Below are positions 1-10,086 of a stretch of DNA of 64,000 nucleotides, piece by piece. A program made the translations under genes and the position numbers. This DNA is from CAMLHP01 sp035759745. GTDB lineage: Bacteria; Gemmatimonadota; Gemmatimonadetes; Gemmatimonadales; GWC2-71-9. Positions within the stretch are counted from its first letter, which is position 1. Each line of letters starts with the position of its first letter. Location: NCBI GenBank assembly GCA_035759745.1, contig DASTUF010000062.1, positions 1-64,000 of the forward strand. The letters run 5' to 3'. The notes below the pieces were generated by a model that was not told the DNA's origin, did no database searches, and saw nothing but the letters and a program-made list of their open reading frames with translations.

Positions 1-216
1 GACGAATCCGGAGTGCGCGGCGCACCCGATCTCGAGGTGACCCACCTTAACCTCAATGACGGCACCGTCGAAGGACTACGCCATCGTTCGTTGCCGGTCT
101 TTGCCGTTCAGTACCATCCGGAAGCCGCTCCAGGGCCTCACGACGCGTGGCCTCACTTCGGCGAGTTTCTGGCCGCGGTGAGCCAGCGGCGCGGCCAAAA
201 GCCCCCAAGCTCTTGA
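1..216 (+). CDS. carA: Carbamoyl-phosphate synthase small subunit, C-terminal end (partial)
   Basis: The window opens inside this gene; the reading frame starts at base 1 and ends at a TGA. The visible 71 residues are the end of the class I glutamine amidotransferase domain. The segment LNDGTVEGLRH followed by VFAVQYHPEA is characteristic of CarA, and the H and E of YHPEA are the last two members of the Cys-His-Glu triad that releases ammonia from glutamine. CarA feeds this ammonia to CarB to make carbamoyl phosphate for pyrimidines and arginine. The 5' part and any carB lie outside the window. The stop codon overlaps the -35 box of the next promoter. Confidence 0.93.
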   Translation, partial: DESGVRGAPDLEVTHLNLNDGTVEGLRHRSLPVFAVQYHPEAAPGPHDAWPHFGEFLAAVSQRRGQKPPSS

Positions 217-241
217 CAGACAACAGGTAAGCTCGTACTAT
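213..241 (+). promoter_or_regulatory. Sigma70-type promoter of the HU gene
   Basis: A perfect TTGACA (213-218) is followed after exactly 17 bases by TACTAT (236-241). The start site would lie near 248, about 30 bases before the HU start codon. The -35 box overlaps the carA stop codon (214-216). This is the best match to the classical consensus in the window. Confidence 0.65.
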
Positions 242-278
242 CGGCCCTGGATGCGCCTCCCCTTGCGAGGCGTTCTTC

Positions 279-647
279 ATGGTAAAAACCCTCGTTGGGG
301 GACCGATGACCAAGGCCGATCTCGTTGAAACGGTGACGGCGTCGATCGCGCGTACCGCCGGCCCCATGATCTCGAAAAAGGACTGCGCCCGGGTCGTCGA
401 TGCCTTCCTGGAGGCGGTCAAGGACGCGCTCAAGGAGCAGCAGAACATCGAGATTCGCGGGTTCGGCACCTTCAAGATCCGCAAGCGGAAGACCCGCATG
501 GCGCGCAACCCGCGCACCGGTGAGCCGGTCGAGGTAGCTGCGCGTCCCGTGCCGGTGTTCAAGCCCAGCAAGGAGTTGCGGGCGCTGGTGGCGGATGAGG
601 ACATACCCCCATCGGCTGACGATTCGGACGACAGCTACGACGATTGA
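279..647 (+). CDS. hup: HU/IHF-family DNA-binding protein
   Basis: Small basic nucleoid-associated protein that bends and compacts DNA as a dimer. The core (TKADLVE at the N-terminus, IEIRGFGTFKIRKRK, then ARNPRTGEPV) is the HU/IHF fold; the proline in RNPRTG is the residue at the tip of the beta-arm that intercalates into DNA. The family is usually about 90-100 aa; here a short acidic tail (DDSDDSYDD) is added. Two starts are possible: ATG at 279, preceded by GAGG eight bases upstream, and ATG at 306, which begins with the usual HU N-terminus MTKAD but has only a poorly spaced G-run. I kept 279 because of its ribosome-binding site. It has its own promoter at 213-241. Confidence 0.9.
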   Translation: MVKTLVGGPMTKADLVETVTASIARTAGPMISKKDCARVVDAFLEAVKDALKEQQNIEIRGFGTFKIRKRKTRMARNPRTGEPVEVAARPVPVFKPSKELRALVADEDIPPSADDSDDSYDD

Positions 648-665
648 ACCTTCTGGAAGCCATCG

Positions 666-695
666 AGCGGGGCCGCATGCACATGCGGCCCCGCT
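666..695 (+). terminator. Hairpin after the HU gene, terminator-like
   Basis: A perfect 13-bp stem (666-678 pairing with 683-695) closes a 4-base loop, GCAC. It lies 18 bases after the HU stop codon. The following bases (TTGGTGTAAG) contain only a weak T-run, so intrinsic termination is plausible but not certain. The hairpin occupies the place where a -35 box for moaD would be. Confidence 0.5.
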
Positions 696-700
696 TGGTG

Positions 701-707
701 TAAGATT
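701..707 (+). promoter_or_regulatory. Candidate -10 element directly before moaD
   Basis: TAAGATT followed by CCC lies seven bases before the moaD ATG at 714, and there is no Shine-Dalgarno sequence in between. Transcription would start at or next to the A of the ATG, giving a leaderless mRNA. No good -35 box is visible because the HU hairpin fills that position. The sequence resembles TAGATTCC at the nuo promoter. Confidence 0.4.
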
Positions 708-713
708 CCCTGC

Positions 714-962
714 ATGACCGTCTCCCTCCGCGTTCACCTCTTTGGCCGCTACGCCGAACTCCTCGGCAGTGAAGAGCTTGCGCTGTCGCTGCCCCAGGGC
801 GGTACGGTAGCGGATGCAGTCACCACCCTCCGGGCCCGGCCGGGCGGAGAGCATCTCCCCGCCCAGCCCCTCACGGCGGTCAACGCAACGCAGAAGCCGC
901 CCTCGACACCCCTGAAGGACGGGGATGAGCTGGCGCTGCTTCCGCCATTGGCGGGGGGCTGA
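714..962 (+). CDS. moaD: Molybdopterin synthase small subunit MoaD
   Basis: Ubiquitin-fold sulfur carrier of 82 aa, the usual size. The C-terminus ends in GG (LPPLAGG); its carboxylate is adenylated and converted to a thiocarboxylate that donates sulfur to precursor Z (cPMP) during molybdopterin synthesis. The phrase DGDELALLPP just before the tail is typical of MoaD/ThiS proteins. It overlaps moaE by one base (TGATG), matching the obligate MoaD-MoaE complex. Its adenylating enzyme MoeB is not in the window. The mRNA may be leaderless. Confidence 0.93.
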   Translation: MTVSLRVHLFGRYAELLGSEELALSLPQGGTVADAVTTLRARPGGEHLPAQPLTAVNATQKPPSTPLKDGDELALLPPLAGG

Positions 963-1438
963 TGCTGCTGCTCACCCGTCATCCCATCGACCTCGCCGAC
1001 ATGACTCGCTCGGTGATCCAGCCGGAGTTCGGCGGCCTGGCCACGTTCACCGGCATCGTGCGCAATGAGCAGGTCGGCAGGGAGGTGCTCCGCCTGGAGT
1101 ACACCGCCTATCCGGCCATGGCGGAACGCCTGGGCGAGGACATCATTCGCGAAGGGCAGGCACGTTTCGGTGTGCGCCTCGCGATGCGCCACCGGGTGGG
1201 CGTGCTGGAGGTGGGAGAAATAGCGGTGGTGGTGGTCGCGGCCGCGCCACACAGGGACGAGGCGTTCGCTGCATGCCGCTGGGCCATCGACGAACTCAAG
1301 CGCCGGGTGCCGATCTGGAAGCGCGAGCATTACGCCGACGGCACGGTGGCGTGGGTCGATCCCACCACCGCCGCCGACGTTGCCGTGGGCGGCGTCGTCG
1401 CCGCAGAGATGCCGCAGGTATCCGATGCCAGTGCGTGA
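962..1438 (+). CDS. moaE: Molybdopterin synthase catalytic subunit MoaE
   Basis: Catalytic large subunit (158 aa, usual about 150) that inserts two sulfurs from MoaD-thiocarboxylate into cPMP to form molybdopterin. The family signature VPIWKREHYADG near residue 120 carries the conserved lysine, and the N-terminal GALATFTG-like segment (GGLATFTGIVRN) is also present. It is coupled to moaD by a one-base overlap, and moaA begins 14 bases before its end. Together these give three consecutive steps of cofactor synthesis. Confidence 0.94.
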   Translation: MLLLTRHPIDLADMTRSVIQPEFGGLATFTGIVRNEQVGREVLRLEYTAYPAMAERLGEDIIREGQARFGVRLAMRHRVGVLEVGEIAVVVVAAAPHRDEAFAACRWAIDELKRRVPIWKREHYADGTVAWVDPTTAADVAVGGVVAAEMPQVSDASA

Positions 1439-2447
1439 TGTCTTCGGCCGACCCCTCGGCAGCCTTCGGCTGAGCGTCACCGACCGCTGCAATCTCCGCT
1501 GCACCTATTGCATGCCCGAGGAGCACTATGTCTGGCTCCCCCGGGAGTCGCTGCTCACCTTCGAGGAATTGAGCCGGCTCTCCGCCATCTTCGCCCGCCT
1601 GGGTGCCGACCGCATTCGCCTCACCGGCGGCGAGCCGCTGCTGCGTCGCGACCTCGACGCGCTGGTGCGCCAGTTGGCGTCGGTCGGCGGCGTGCAGGAC
1701 CTCGCGCTCACCACCAACGGCATGCTGCTCGCCGCCCACGCCGCGCCGCTCAGGGATGCCGGTCTCCAGCGCGTCACGGTGAGCCTCGACACCTTGCGGC
1801 CGGAGCGGTTCGAGGCACTCACCCGCAGCCCGCGCCATGGCCACGTCCTGACCGGCATCGCGGCGGCGGTGGACGCCGGGTTGCCGCTCAAGCTGAACGC
1901 CGTGGTCATGCGGGGAGTCAATGACGACGAACTGCATGACCTCCTCGATTTCTCGCGCGATATCGGTGCCGAGCTGCGCTACATCGAGTACATGGACGTC
2001 GGGGGCGCGACCGGTTGGCGGCCGGAGCTGGTGGTATCCCGCAGCGAGATGCTCGAGCGGATCAGCGCCGGGCTGGGAAGGGTGCACCCGGTCGCGGATG
2101 ACCACCCGGGCGCGCCGGCCGATCGCTTCCAGCTGGACGATGGCACCGTGTTCGGCATCATCGCGTCCACCACGGCGCCGTTCTGCCGCGACTGCGACCG
2201 CAGCCGGATCACCGCGGACGGCACCTGGTTCCTCTGTCTCTACGCCGATCAGGGCCTGGACCTGCGCGCGCCGCTGCGCGACGGCGCCAGCGATGACGAG
2301 ATGTCGGTGCTGATCGCCGAGCACTGGCGCCGCCGGACCGACCGCGGCGCCGAGCAGCGCGCGGCGCTGCCTGAACGTACGCCGCTGTATCAGCTGGCGG
2401 GACTTCGCGCCGACCCCAGGCGCGAGATGCACACCAGAGGAGGGTGA
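1425..2447 (+). CDS. moaA: GTP 3',8-cyclase MoaA (radical SAM)
   Basis: First enzyme of molybdenum cofactor synthesis: converts GTP to 3',8-cyclo-GTP using S-adenosylmethionine. From the ATG at 1425 the protein has 340 aa, the normal length. C22, C26 and C29 (RCNLRCTYCM) form the radical-SAM CxxxCxxC cluster; C254, C257 and C271 bind the second, substrate-binding cluster. The chain ends in GG, the tail that in MoaA inserts into the active site. An upstream in-frame ATG at 1380 would add 15 unrelated residues and lie deep in moaE, so I reject it. Confidence 0.95.
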   Translation: MPVRDVFGRPLGSLRLSVTDRCNLRCTYCMPEEHYVWLPRESLLTFEELSRLSAIFARLGADRIRLTGGEPLLRRDLDALVRQLASVGGVQDLALTTNGMLLAAHAAPLRDAGLQRVTVSLDTLRPERFEALTRSPRHGHVLTGIAAAVDAGLPLKLNAVVMRGVNDDELHDLLDFSRDIGAELRYIEYMDVGGATGWRPELVVSRSEMLERISAGLGRVHPVADDHPGAPADRFQLDDGTVFGIIASTTAPFCRDCDRSRITADGTWFLCLYADQGLDLRAPLRDGASDDEMSVLIAEHWRRRTDRGAEQRAALPERTPLYQLAGLRADPRREMHTRGG

Positions 2448-2915
2448 ATGGCACCACACGTGGCGCTGATCCAGCCGCAAATCCCGCCCAACACCGGCAA
2501 CATCGCCCGGCTGTGCGCCGCCACCGGCACTCCGCTGCACCTCATCGAGCCGCTGGGATTCGAGATCGATGACCGCCACCTCAAGCGCGCGGGCCTCGAC
2601 TACTGGGACGATGTGGACCTCTGGCTCCATCCCGACTGGTTCGCCTTCCGCGATGCCATCTCGCGGGACCGCTGCCTCTACTTCTCCGCCAATGCCGTCA
2701 CCGACTATCGCCAGGCGCCGTTCCGGGCCAACAGCGTGCTGGTGTTCGGGAGCGAGACCGAGGGCATGCCGCCGAGGATCCTGGAGAAACATCCCGAGCG
2801 GTGCTTCACCATTCCGATGGACGGGCCGGTGCGGAGCCTCAACCTGGCCAACGCGGTGAGCATCGTGCTCTACGAAGCCCGCGACCGTGTGGCGCCGCTC
2901 GAGGTCGAGCCGTAA
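2448..2915 (+). CDS. trmL: tRNA (cytidine/uridine-34-2'-O)-methyltransferase TrmL
   Basis: SPOUT-fold methyltransferase (155 aa, usual length) that methylates the wobble ribose of certain leucine tRNAs. Visible motifs are PPNTGNIARLC (motif 1), VFGSETEGMP (motif 2) and PVRSLNLANAVSIVLYE (motif 3), which together form the knotted SAM site. It starts at the base after the moaA stop, so it is probably translated from the same mRNA, although its function is unrelated to molybdopterin. No other SPOUT subfamily fits as well. Confidence 0.93.
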   Translation: MAPHVALIQPQIPPNTGNIARLCAATGTPLHLIEPLGFEIDDRHLKRAGLDYWDDVDLWLHPDWFAFRDAISRDRCLYFSANAVTDYRQAPFRANSVLVFGSETEGMPPRILEKHPERCFTIPMDGPVRSLNLANAVSIVLYEARDRVAPLEVEP

Positions 2916-2932
2916 CCGCATCCGCGGATCCA

Positions 2933-2962
2933 ACTGCAACCGCAGTCGTTGCAGTCTATATT
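2933..2962 (+). promoter_or_regulatory. Candidate mdh promoter with an operator-like inverted repeat
   Basis: A perfect 8-bp inverted repeat, ACTGCAAC (2933-2940) and GTTGCAGT (2948-2955) with a 7-base spacer, directly precedes TATATT (2957-2962), which is followed by CC as in other -10 boxes here. The repeat covers the spacer and -35 area, where a regulator would block or replace -35 contacts. The mdh ATG is 61 bases downstream of the -10. Confidence 0.45.
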
Positions 2963-3022
2963 CCGAGGCCTCGGCCACCCGGCCGGGCTGACATTTCTCC
3001 TATCGAGGGCAAGTCTCCGGCA

Positions 3023-3955
3023 ATGGTCAACAAGGTGGCGGTGATCGGGGCAGGGAACGTGGGCGCGACGGCGGCCCAGCGCGTGGCCGAGAAGCACCTG
3101 GCGCGCGAAGTGATCATGATCGACGTCGCCGAGGGCGTTCCCCAGGGCAAGGCGCTGGACCAGTGGCAGAGCGGACCCATCGAGGGCTTCGACGCCCGGA
3201 TCCGCGGCAGCCAGGGTTACGAGGAGGCAGCCGGCGCCGAGCTCTTCATCGTGACCGCCGGGATCGCCCGCAAGCCGGGGATGAGCCGCGACGACCTGGT
3301 CCGCACCAATGCCGGCATCGTCAAGAGCGTCGCCGGGAACATCGCCCGCGTCGCTCCCAAGTCCATCATCATCGTGGTGTCCAACCCGCTCGACGTCATG
3401 TGCTATGTAGCGATGAAGGCCAGTGGCTTTCCCCGCGAGCGCGTCATCGGCATGGCCGGCGTCCTCGACACCGCGCGCTACCGGATGTTCCTGGCCGAGG
3501 CGCTGGGCATGTCGGTGGAGGATATCCAGGCGATGGTCCTCGGCGGCCACGGCGACACCATGGTACCGCTGGTCTCCTGCACCACGGTGTCCGGCATCCA
3601 GGTCACCCAGCTGATGCCCCGCAAGCAACTCGACGCCATCGTCGATCGCACCCGCAATGGCGGCGCCGAGATAGTCGCCCACCTCAAGACCGGTTCCGCG
3701 TACTACGCGCCCAGCGCCGCGGCGGTGCAGATGGCCGAGGCCATCGTGCTCGACAAGAAGCGGGTCCTCCCATGCTCGGCGTGGCTCACCGGTGAGTATG
3801 GCCTCAAGGATGTGTTCTGCGGGGTGCCCTGCCTGCTCGGTGCCGGCGGCCTCGAGCGGATCCTCGACGTCGAGATCTCCGACGATGAGCGCAAGGCGCT
3901 GCACACTTCAGCCGAGGCGGTGCGCAGCACGCAGGTGACTGTGGACGCCCTCTGA
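3023..3955 (+). CDS. mdh: Malate dehydrogenase (NAD, LDH-like family)
   Basis: TCA-cycle enzyme oxidising malate to oxaloacetate. From ATG 3023 it has 310 aa, typical of the LDH-like bacterial MDHs. The NAD-binding GAGNVGA is at 9-15; R83 and R89 in RKPGMSR and R152 in the GVLDTARYR block bind substrate; the catalytic pair is D149 and H176 (GGHGDTM). Arginine rather than glutamine at the specificity position (R83) indicates malate, not lactate. An in-frame extension upstream to 2801 runs through trmL and the promoter and is not credible. It lies 16 bases before sdhC, so mdh and sdh are probably cotranscribed. Confidence 0.95.
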   Translation: MVNKVAVIGAGNVGATAAQRVAEKHLAREVIMIDVAEGVPQGKALDQWQSGPIEGFDARIRGSQGYEEAAGAELFIVTAGIARKPGMSRDDLVRTNAGIVKSVAGNIARVAPKSIIIVVSNPLDVMCYVAMKASGFPRERVIGMAGVLDTARYRMFLAEALGMSVEDIQAMVLGGHGDTMVPLVSCTTVSGIQVTQLMPRKQLDAIVDRTRNGGAEIVAHLKTGSAYYAPSAAAVQMAEAIVLDKKRVLPCSAWLTGEYGLKDVFCGVPCLLGAGGLERILDVEISDDERKALHTSAEAVRSTQVTVDAL

Positions 3956-3971
3956 GCGGGGCGGCCACTTC

Positions 3972-4624
3972 GTGAGTCTCCTCCGGTTCTATCGGTCGAC
4001 CATCGGCAAGAAGCTCATCATGGCGGTGAGCGGGATCATCGGCGTTGTCTTCCTGATCCTGCACATGGTGGGCAATCTCCAGATCTTCGTCGGCCCCGAT
4101 CGCATCAACGACTACGCCCGGTTCCTGCACGGGCCCGCGGCCGAGGTGGTACTGGCGCAGCGGGTGGTGCTGGTGGTGGCCCTGGTGCTGCACGTGCTGA
4201 TGGCGTGGCAGCTTACCCGGATCAATCGCGCCGCCCGGCCCGAGGCCTATGTGCGGCGGGCGCCGCAGGTCACCACGCTCGCATCGCGCACGCTTCGCTG
4301 GGGCGGAGTCTTCCTGCTGGTCTTCATCGTCCTGCACATCCTGCACTTCACCACGCTCGACCTCGACCCGACCTTCGTGGAGCTGGATGTCTTCGGCAAC
4401 GCGCTCAAGGCGTTCGACAGCCCGTGGATGGTCGCGTTCTACACCGTGGCCATGCTCCTCCTCGGGTTCCACCTGTTCCACGGCATCTGGAGCTCCGGCC
4501 GAACACTGGGAGTTTCGCCGCCGTCCAGGGCACCGCTTCGGCGGCGAATCGCGCTGGGACTGGCGCTGATCATTGCCATCGGCTTCGTGGTGGTGCCGCT
4601 GGCTGTCTGGCTTGGAGTGGTACC

Positions 4625-4628
<4 letters not shown>
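3972..4628 (+). CDS. sdhC: Succinate dehydrogenase cytochrome b558 subunit
   Basis: Membrane anchor of succinate:quinone oxidoreductase (218 aa). Five hydrophobic helices are visible, starting at about residues 13, 60, 108, 154 and 191, with several helix-borne histidines (LHMVGN, LHVLM, LHILHF, FHLFHG) that can ligate two haems. This matches the one-polypeptide, di-haem type found in menaquinone users rather than the SdhC plus SdhD pair. The start is GTG. It overlaps sdhA by four bases (ATGA). Confidence 0.9.
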
Positions 4629-6540
<1,912 letters not shown>

Positions 6541-6544
<4 letters not shown>

Positions 6545-7299
6545 ACCTGACACTTCACGTGTGGCGCCAGCCGGGCCAGTCCGCCCCCGGGCGGCTGGAA
6601 CGGTACGAGGCGGCGGACATCTCGCCCGACATGTCCTTTCTCGAAATGCTCGACGTGGTAAACGAGCAGCTGGTGGGGGCAGGGCAGGAGCCGATTGCGT
6701 TCGACCACGACTGCCGCGAGGGCATCTGCGGCATGTGCAGCCTGATGATCAACGGCGTGGCGCACGGCCCCATGAAGGGCACCGCCACCTGCCAGCTGCA
6801 CATGCGCAGTTTCAAGGATGGCGACGACATAGTCATCGAACCCTTCCGGGCCGGCGCGTTCCCCGTGCTTCGCGACCTTTGCGTGGACCGGAGCGCGCTC
6901 GACCGCGTCATCCAGGCGGGAGGCTTCATCTCGGCGCGCACTGGCGCCGCGCCCGACGGCAACGCTATTCCCATAGCGAAGGTGGACGCGGATCGGGCCA
7001 TGGATGCCGCGGCCTGCATCGGCTGCGGCGCCTGCGTAGCTGCCTGTCCCAACGGCTCGGCTTCGCTCTTCACGGCGGCCAAGGTGTCCCATCTGGGCCT
7101 GGTGCCGCAGGGCCAGCCCGAACGCCTGCGGCGGGTACTGCATATGGTGGAGCAGATGGATCTGGAGGGATTCGGGGGCTGCACTCTCTATGGCGAGTGC
7201 ATGGAGGCGTGCCCCAAGGAGATCAGCCTCGACTTCATCACCCGCATGAACGGCGACTACCTCCGCGCCTCGCTCTCGGCGAGAGAGCCGCGCACCTAG
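6541..7299 (+). CDS. sdhB: Succinate dehydrogenase iron-sulfur subunit
   Basis: Electron-transfer subunit (252 aa) linking the flavin to the quinone site. The [2Fe-2S] ligands are C58, C63, C66 and C84; the [4Fe-4S] ligands are C159, C162, C165 (GCGACVAACP) with C169; the [3Fe-4S] cluster uses C214, C220 and C224 (CTLYGECMEACP), plus the cross-ligands usual for the fold. It overlaps sdhA by four bases. The next gene begins 10 bases after its stop, so the transcript probably continues. Confidence 0.96.
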
Positions 7300-7309
7300 G
7301 CGTGCGTCC

Positions 7310-8566
7310 GTGAGAGGCGCCCTCCGCCTGGGACTCGTCGCTGGCCTCGTGGCCGCACCGGCCGGGCTCGCGGCCCAGACCGAAGACGAAGTCACCATCG
7401 GCTTTCACGCGGTGCCGGCGCTGATCCAGGTGGATCCGGTGCCGGGCGGCGGCGAGCTCTCCGAATTGCGCATCCTCCACCCGGTGGCAATGCTGGGCGC
7501 GACATCGCTCGATGGTTATCTCACCGCCATGGCGATGCTCAACTTCGAGGGCGCCACCATACCGGACGGAGAACTTTCGCCCGGCTCGTGGGGTGAGGGC
7601 TTCGTGGACCGACGTCACCCCCACACCTACGCCCATGAGTTCATGGTCAGCGCCTGGCAACCGCTCCGCGCAGAGGGAGCGGTGGCGCTGTCATTCAGCC
7701 TGGGGAAGGGGTTCGTGCCCTTCGGCAGCGACGACCCGATGACCCGGCCCATCCTGCGCTATCCCGTCAATCACCACCTGTCCCAGATTCTTGAGCGCGC
7801 GGTAGGGATCGCGGCCCTGCGGATCGGGCCGGCCGTGCTGGAGGGATCGCTCTTCAACGGCGACGAGCCTGCCAGCCCGGAAGACTGGCCGCGGGTGAAG
7901 CGCTTCGGCGATTCGTGGTCGGGGCGGCTGACGCTGTGGCCCGCGGCAGGTGTCGAGGTGCAGGGTTCGTACGCCCGCGTGGCCTCGCCGGAGCATCGCG
8001 AAGGTGCCGGATTGGACAGCCGCAAGTGGAGCGCCAGTGCGCGACTGGAGCGGAGCAGTGACGCGGGACAGCTGTACGCGATGGCCGAATGGGCCCGGAC
8101 CTCCGAGGGCGCGTTCGACTTCAGTACCGTCCTGGCGGAAGCCGCAGCGCGGCGAGGATCGTTCGGCGCGGCGTATCGCTTCGAGCGGACCGAGCGGCCG
8201 GAAGAGCAGCGGCTGGCCGATCCGTTTCGCTCGGCCCGGCCGCACCACGACAACTCCACCCTCGGCACCACCCGCTGGACCATCCACTCGGTCAGCCTGT
8301 CGCTTACCGCGGTGGACGACTGGCCCCTGCTGGGCATCGAGCCCTTCGTCGAGGGCAGCCTGGCGCAGGTCACCAGCGTAGACGCGGGCGTCTTTGATCC
8401 GGTCGCCTTCTATGGCGATGACCAGATCTGGAGCCTGACGCTGGGTGTGCGCCTGGCGTGGGGCCAGCGTCTCCATCGCATGGGCCGCTACGGGGTGGCC
8501 ACCGGCCCTTCGCCTTCCTTCGAGCACGATGCTCCCCAACGTGCTCCTGCAATGCATCAACACTAG
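7310..8566 (+). CDS. Secreted beta-rich protein of unknown function, possible outer-membrane barrel
   Basis: Not recognised as a named family. The GTG-started 418-aa product has a signal peptide (RGALRLGLVAGLVAAPAGLAAQ, cleavage probably after AAQ near residue 22). The rest is rich in alternating polar/hydrophobic stretches with aromatic ends (for example SGRLTLWPAAGVEVQGSY and WTIHSVSLSLTAVDDW), as in porin-like barrels. It contains many histidines (HPHTYAHEF, ARPHHDN, a C-terminal MHQH). It starts 10 bases after sdhB, and the next lipoprotein starts 9 bases after it, so the two appear to form a unit riding on the sdh transcript. A respiration- or metal-linked role is only a guess. Confidence 0.6.
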   Translation: MRGALRLGLVAGLVAAPAGLAAQTEDEVTIGFHAVPALIQVDPVPGGGELSELRILHPVAMLGATSLDGYLTAMAMLNFEGATIPDGELSPGSWGEGFVDRRHPHTYAHEFMVSAWQPLRAEGAVALSFSLGKGFVPFGSDDPMTRPILRYPVNHHLSQILERAVGIAALRIGPAVLEGSLFNGDEPASPEDWPRVKRFGDSWSGRLTLWPAAGVEVQGSYARVASPEHREGAGLDSRKWSASARLERSSDAGQLYAMAEWARTSEGAFDFSTVLAEAAARRGSFGAAYRFERTERPEEQRLADPFRSARPHHDNSTLGTTRWTIHSVSLSLTAVDDWPLLGIEPFVEGSLAQVTSVDAGVFDPVAFYGDDQIWSLTLGVRLAWGQRLHRMGRYGVATGPSPSFEHDAPQRAPAMHQH

Positions 8567-8574
8567 GCCTGATC

Positions 8575-10086
8575 ATGCCCGTTGTTGCGCGTTCCCTGCT
8601 GTGCCTGCTGCTCGTGCTGGGCGTTGCCTGCGGCGACGAGACTGCGCCGCCGGACAATGCCGCGACGACCATTGCCGAAGTGGATGGCAGTGGCCAGGCG
8701 GCAACCGTCGGCACCGCACTGGCTGCCCCGCTCCGGGTGGTGGTTCGGGATGCGCAGAGTGACCCCGTGGCCGGGGTGGACGTGGTCTGGACAGCTTCGC
8801 TCGGCGGTGGCAGCGTCAGCGCTGGTGTGCAGCCGACTGGTGCCGATGGCATCTCGTCGGTGAACTTCACCCTGGGGCCATTGGCGGGGCAGCAGCAGGT
8901 CACCGCCGCTGTGGTCGGGCTCGACGGTTCGCCGGTCGCCTTCACCGCGACTGCGTCGCCGGTAGCGGCAGGCGACATTGCCCTGGTGAAGGAAGTGCCC
9001 ATTCCGCCCCACTACGGCATCCACGACACCTTCGTGCGCGATGGCCTGGCCTTCGTGTTCGCGTGGGACGAAGGGGTCTACATCTTCGACGTCGGCAACG
9101 GCATGTCGGGCGGCTCGCCGTCCAATCCGGTGCAGGTGAGCAAGACGGTGACCGCCGTCGGGGCGAACAGCCCGTCGCCGAGCGTGCACAACGGGTGGTG
9201 GTTCCACGCCCCGGGAGGCGAGAAGCGCTACCTGTTTGTGGGAGAGGAAGGCCCCGGCTTGGTCGGCACCTCATCCACCGGCGACCTGCACGTGCTGGAT
9301 GTCTCCAACCTCGCCGCGCCGCTGGAAGTCGCGACGTACCACCATCCCGATGTGGACGCCGAGACCGTGGGCATCCACAACTTCTGGATGGACGAGCCGA
9401 ACCAGATCCTCTACGCTGCGTACTACAATGGCGGTGTGGTGTCCTTCGATGTGTCCGGTACGCTCAGTGGCGACCTCTCCAGTCGGGTGATAGACGAGAT
9501 TCGACCGGGTGGCGCCGGCAACACCTTCGTCTGGGGGGTGATGCTGGGCCCTGACGGGGATCTCTATGTCTCGGACATGCTGTCGGGCTTCTGGCAGCTG
9601 GGAACTGCTGGCGGAGCGATGAGCCCGCTGGCAGGCGGCAATAACGTGACCGACCGGTTCGGATCGGACCTGTGGATCCACCCCGACGGAGCGGTGGCCT
9701 ATACCGGCACCTGGGGTGGCGGGTCACGCATGACGGGCAACCAGATCAAGGTGTGGAGCCTGGACGGCTCCGGCGCGCCGACGCTGTCCAGCTCGGTGAC
9801 TGTGGCCGGCGTGAGCACCGTCAGCGATGTCGAGGTGAGCAGCGACGGAAGCTGGATGCTGGTGACCAGCGAGTACGGGGACGGGGCAGGGCTTCACCTG
9901 TACGACCTGGCCAACCCGCTTGCGCCAGTGCTGATCGACCACTACCCGGTGGCCTCTCCCAGCGGCGGGCTGCACACCGGCACCACCGCCACCATCGCCG
10001 GCCGGACCTACGTCTTCGCCGCGCGCGACCCGGCCCCGGGGGGACCGGCGCTGATGATATTTGATGTGACGGACGTCATTCCCTGA
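8575..10086 (+). CDS. Lipoprotein with Ig-like domain and LVIVD-type beta-propeller
   Basis: From ATG 8575 the product has 503 aa. A lipobox (LVLGVAC, lipidated Cys at about residue 20) marks it as a lipoprotein. Residues about 30-115 look like a bacterial Ig-like (Big_1/invasin) domain: VVVRDAQSDPVAGVDVVW, then GADGISSVNFTLG. The remainder has repeated motifs of the LVIVD kind (YIFDVG, LHVLDVSN, VVSFDVSG, LHLYDLAN, LMIFDVTD), each a propeller blade with the phrase variable-IxDVsNPxxP. Histidine-rich loops (HNGWWFH, THH-like YHHPDVD) are frequent. Function unknown; such propellers usually mediate surface binding. It is the last gene before the hairpin at 10087. Confidence 0.75.
   Translation: MPVVARSLLCLLLVLGVACGDETAPPDNAATTIAEVDGSGQAATVGTALAAPLRVVVRDAQSDPVAGVDVVWTASLGGGSVSAGVQPTGADGISSVNFTLGPLAGQQQVTAAVVGLDGSPVAFTATASPVAAGDIALVKEVPIPPHYGIHDTFVRDGLAFVFAWDEGVYIFDVGNGMSGGSPSNPVQVSKTVTAVGANSPSPSVHNGWWFHAPGGEKRYLFVGEEGPGLVGTSSTGDLHVLDVSNLAAPLEVATYHHPDVDAETVGIHNFWMDEPNQILYAAYYNGGVVSFDVSGTLSGDLSSRVIDEIRPGGAGNTFVWGVMLGPDGDLYVSDMLSGFWQLGTAGGAMSPLAGGNNVTDRFGSDLWIHPDGAVAYTGTWGGGSRMTGNQIKVWSLDGSGAPTLSSSVTVAGVSTVSDVEVSSDGSWMLVTSEYGDGAGLHLYDLANPLAPVLIDHYPVASPSGGLHTGTTATIAGRTYVFAARDPAPGGPALMIFDVTDVIP

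Noticed and set aside
1296..2978. Open frame of 560 codons on the minus strand across moaA and trmL
   Set aside because: Overlaps two genes with complete catalytic motifs; no recognisable domain.
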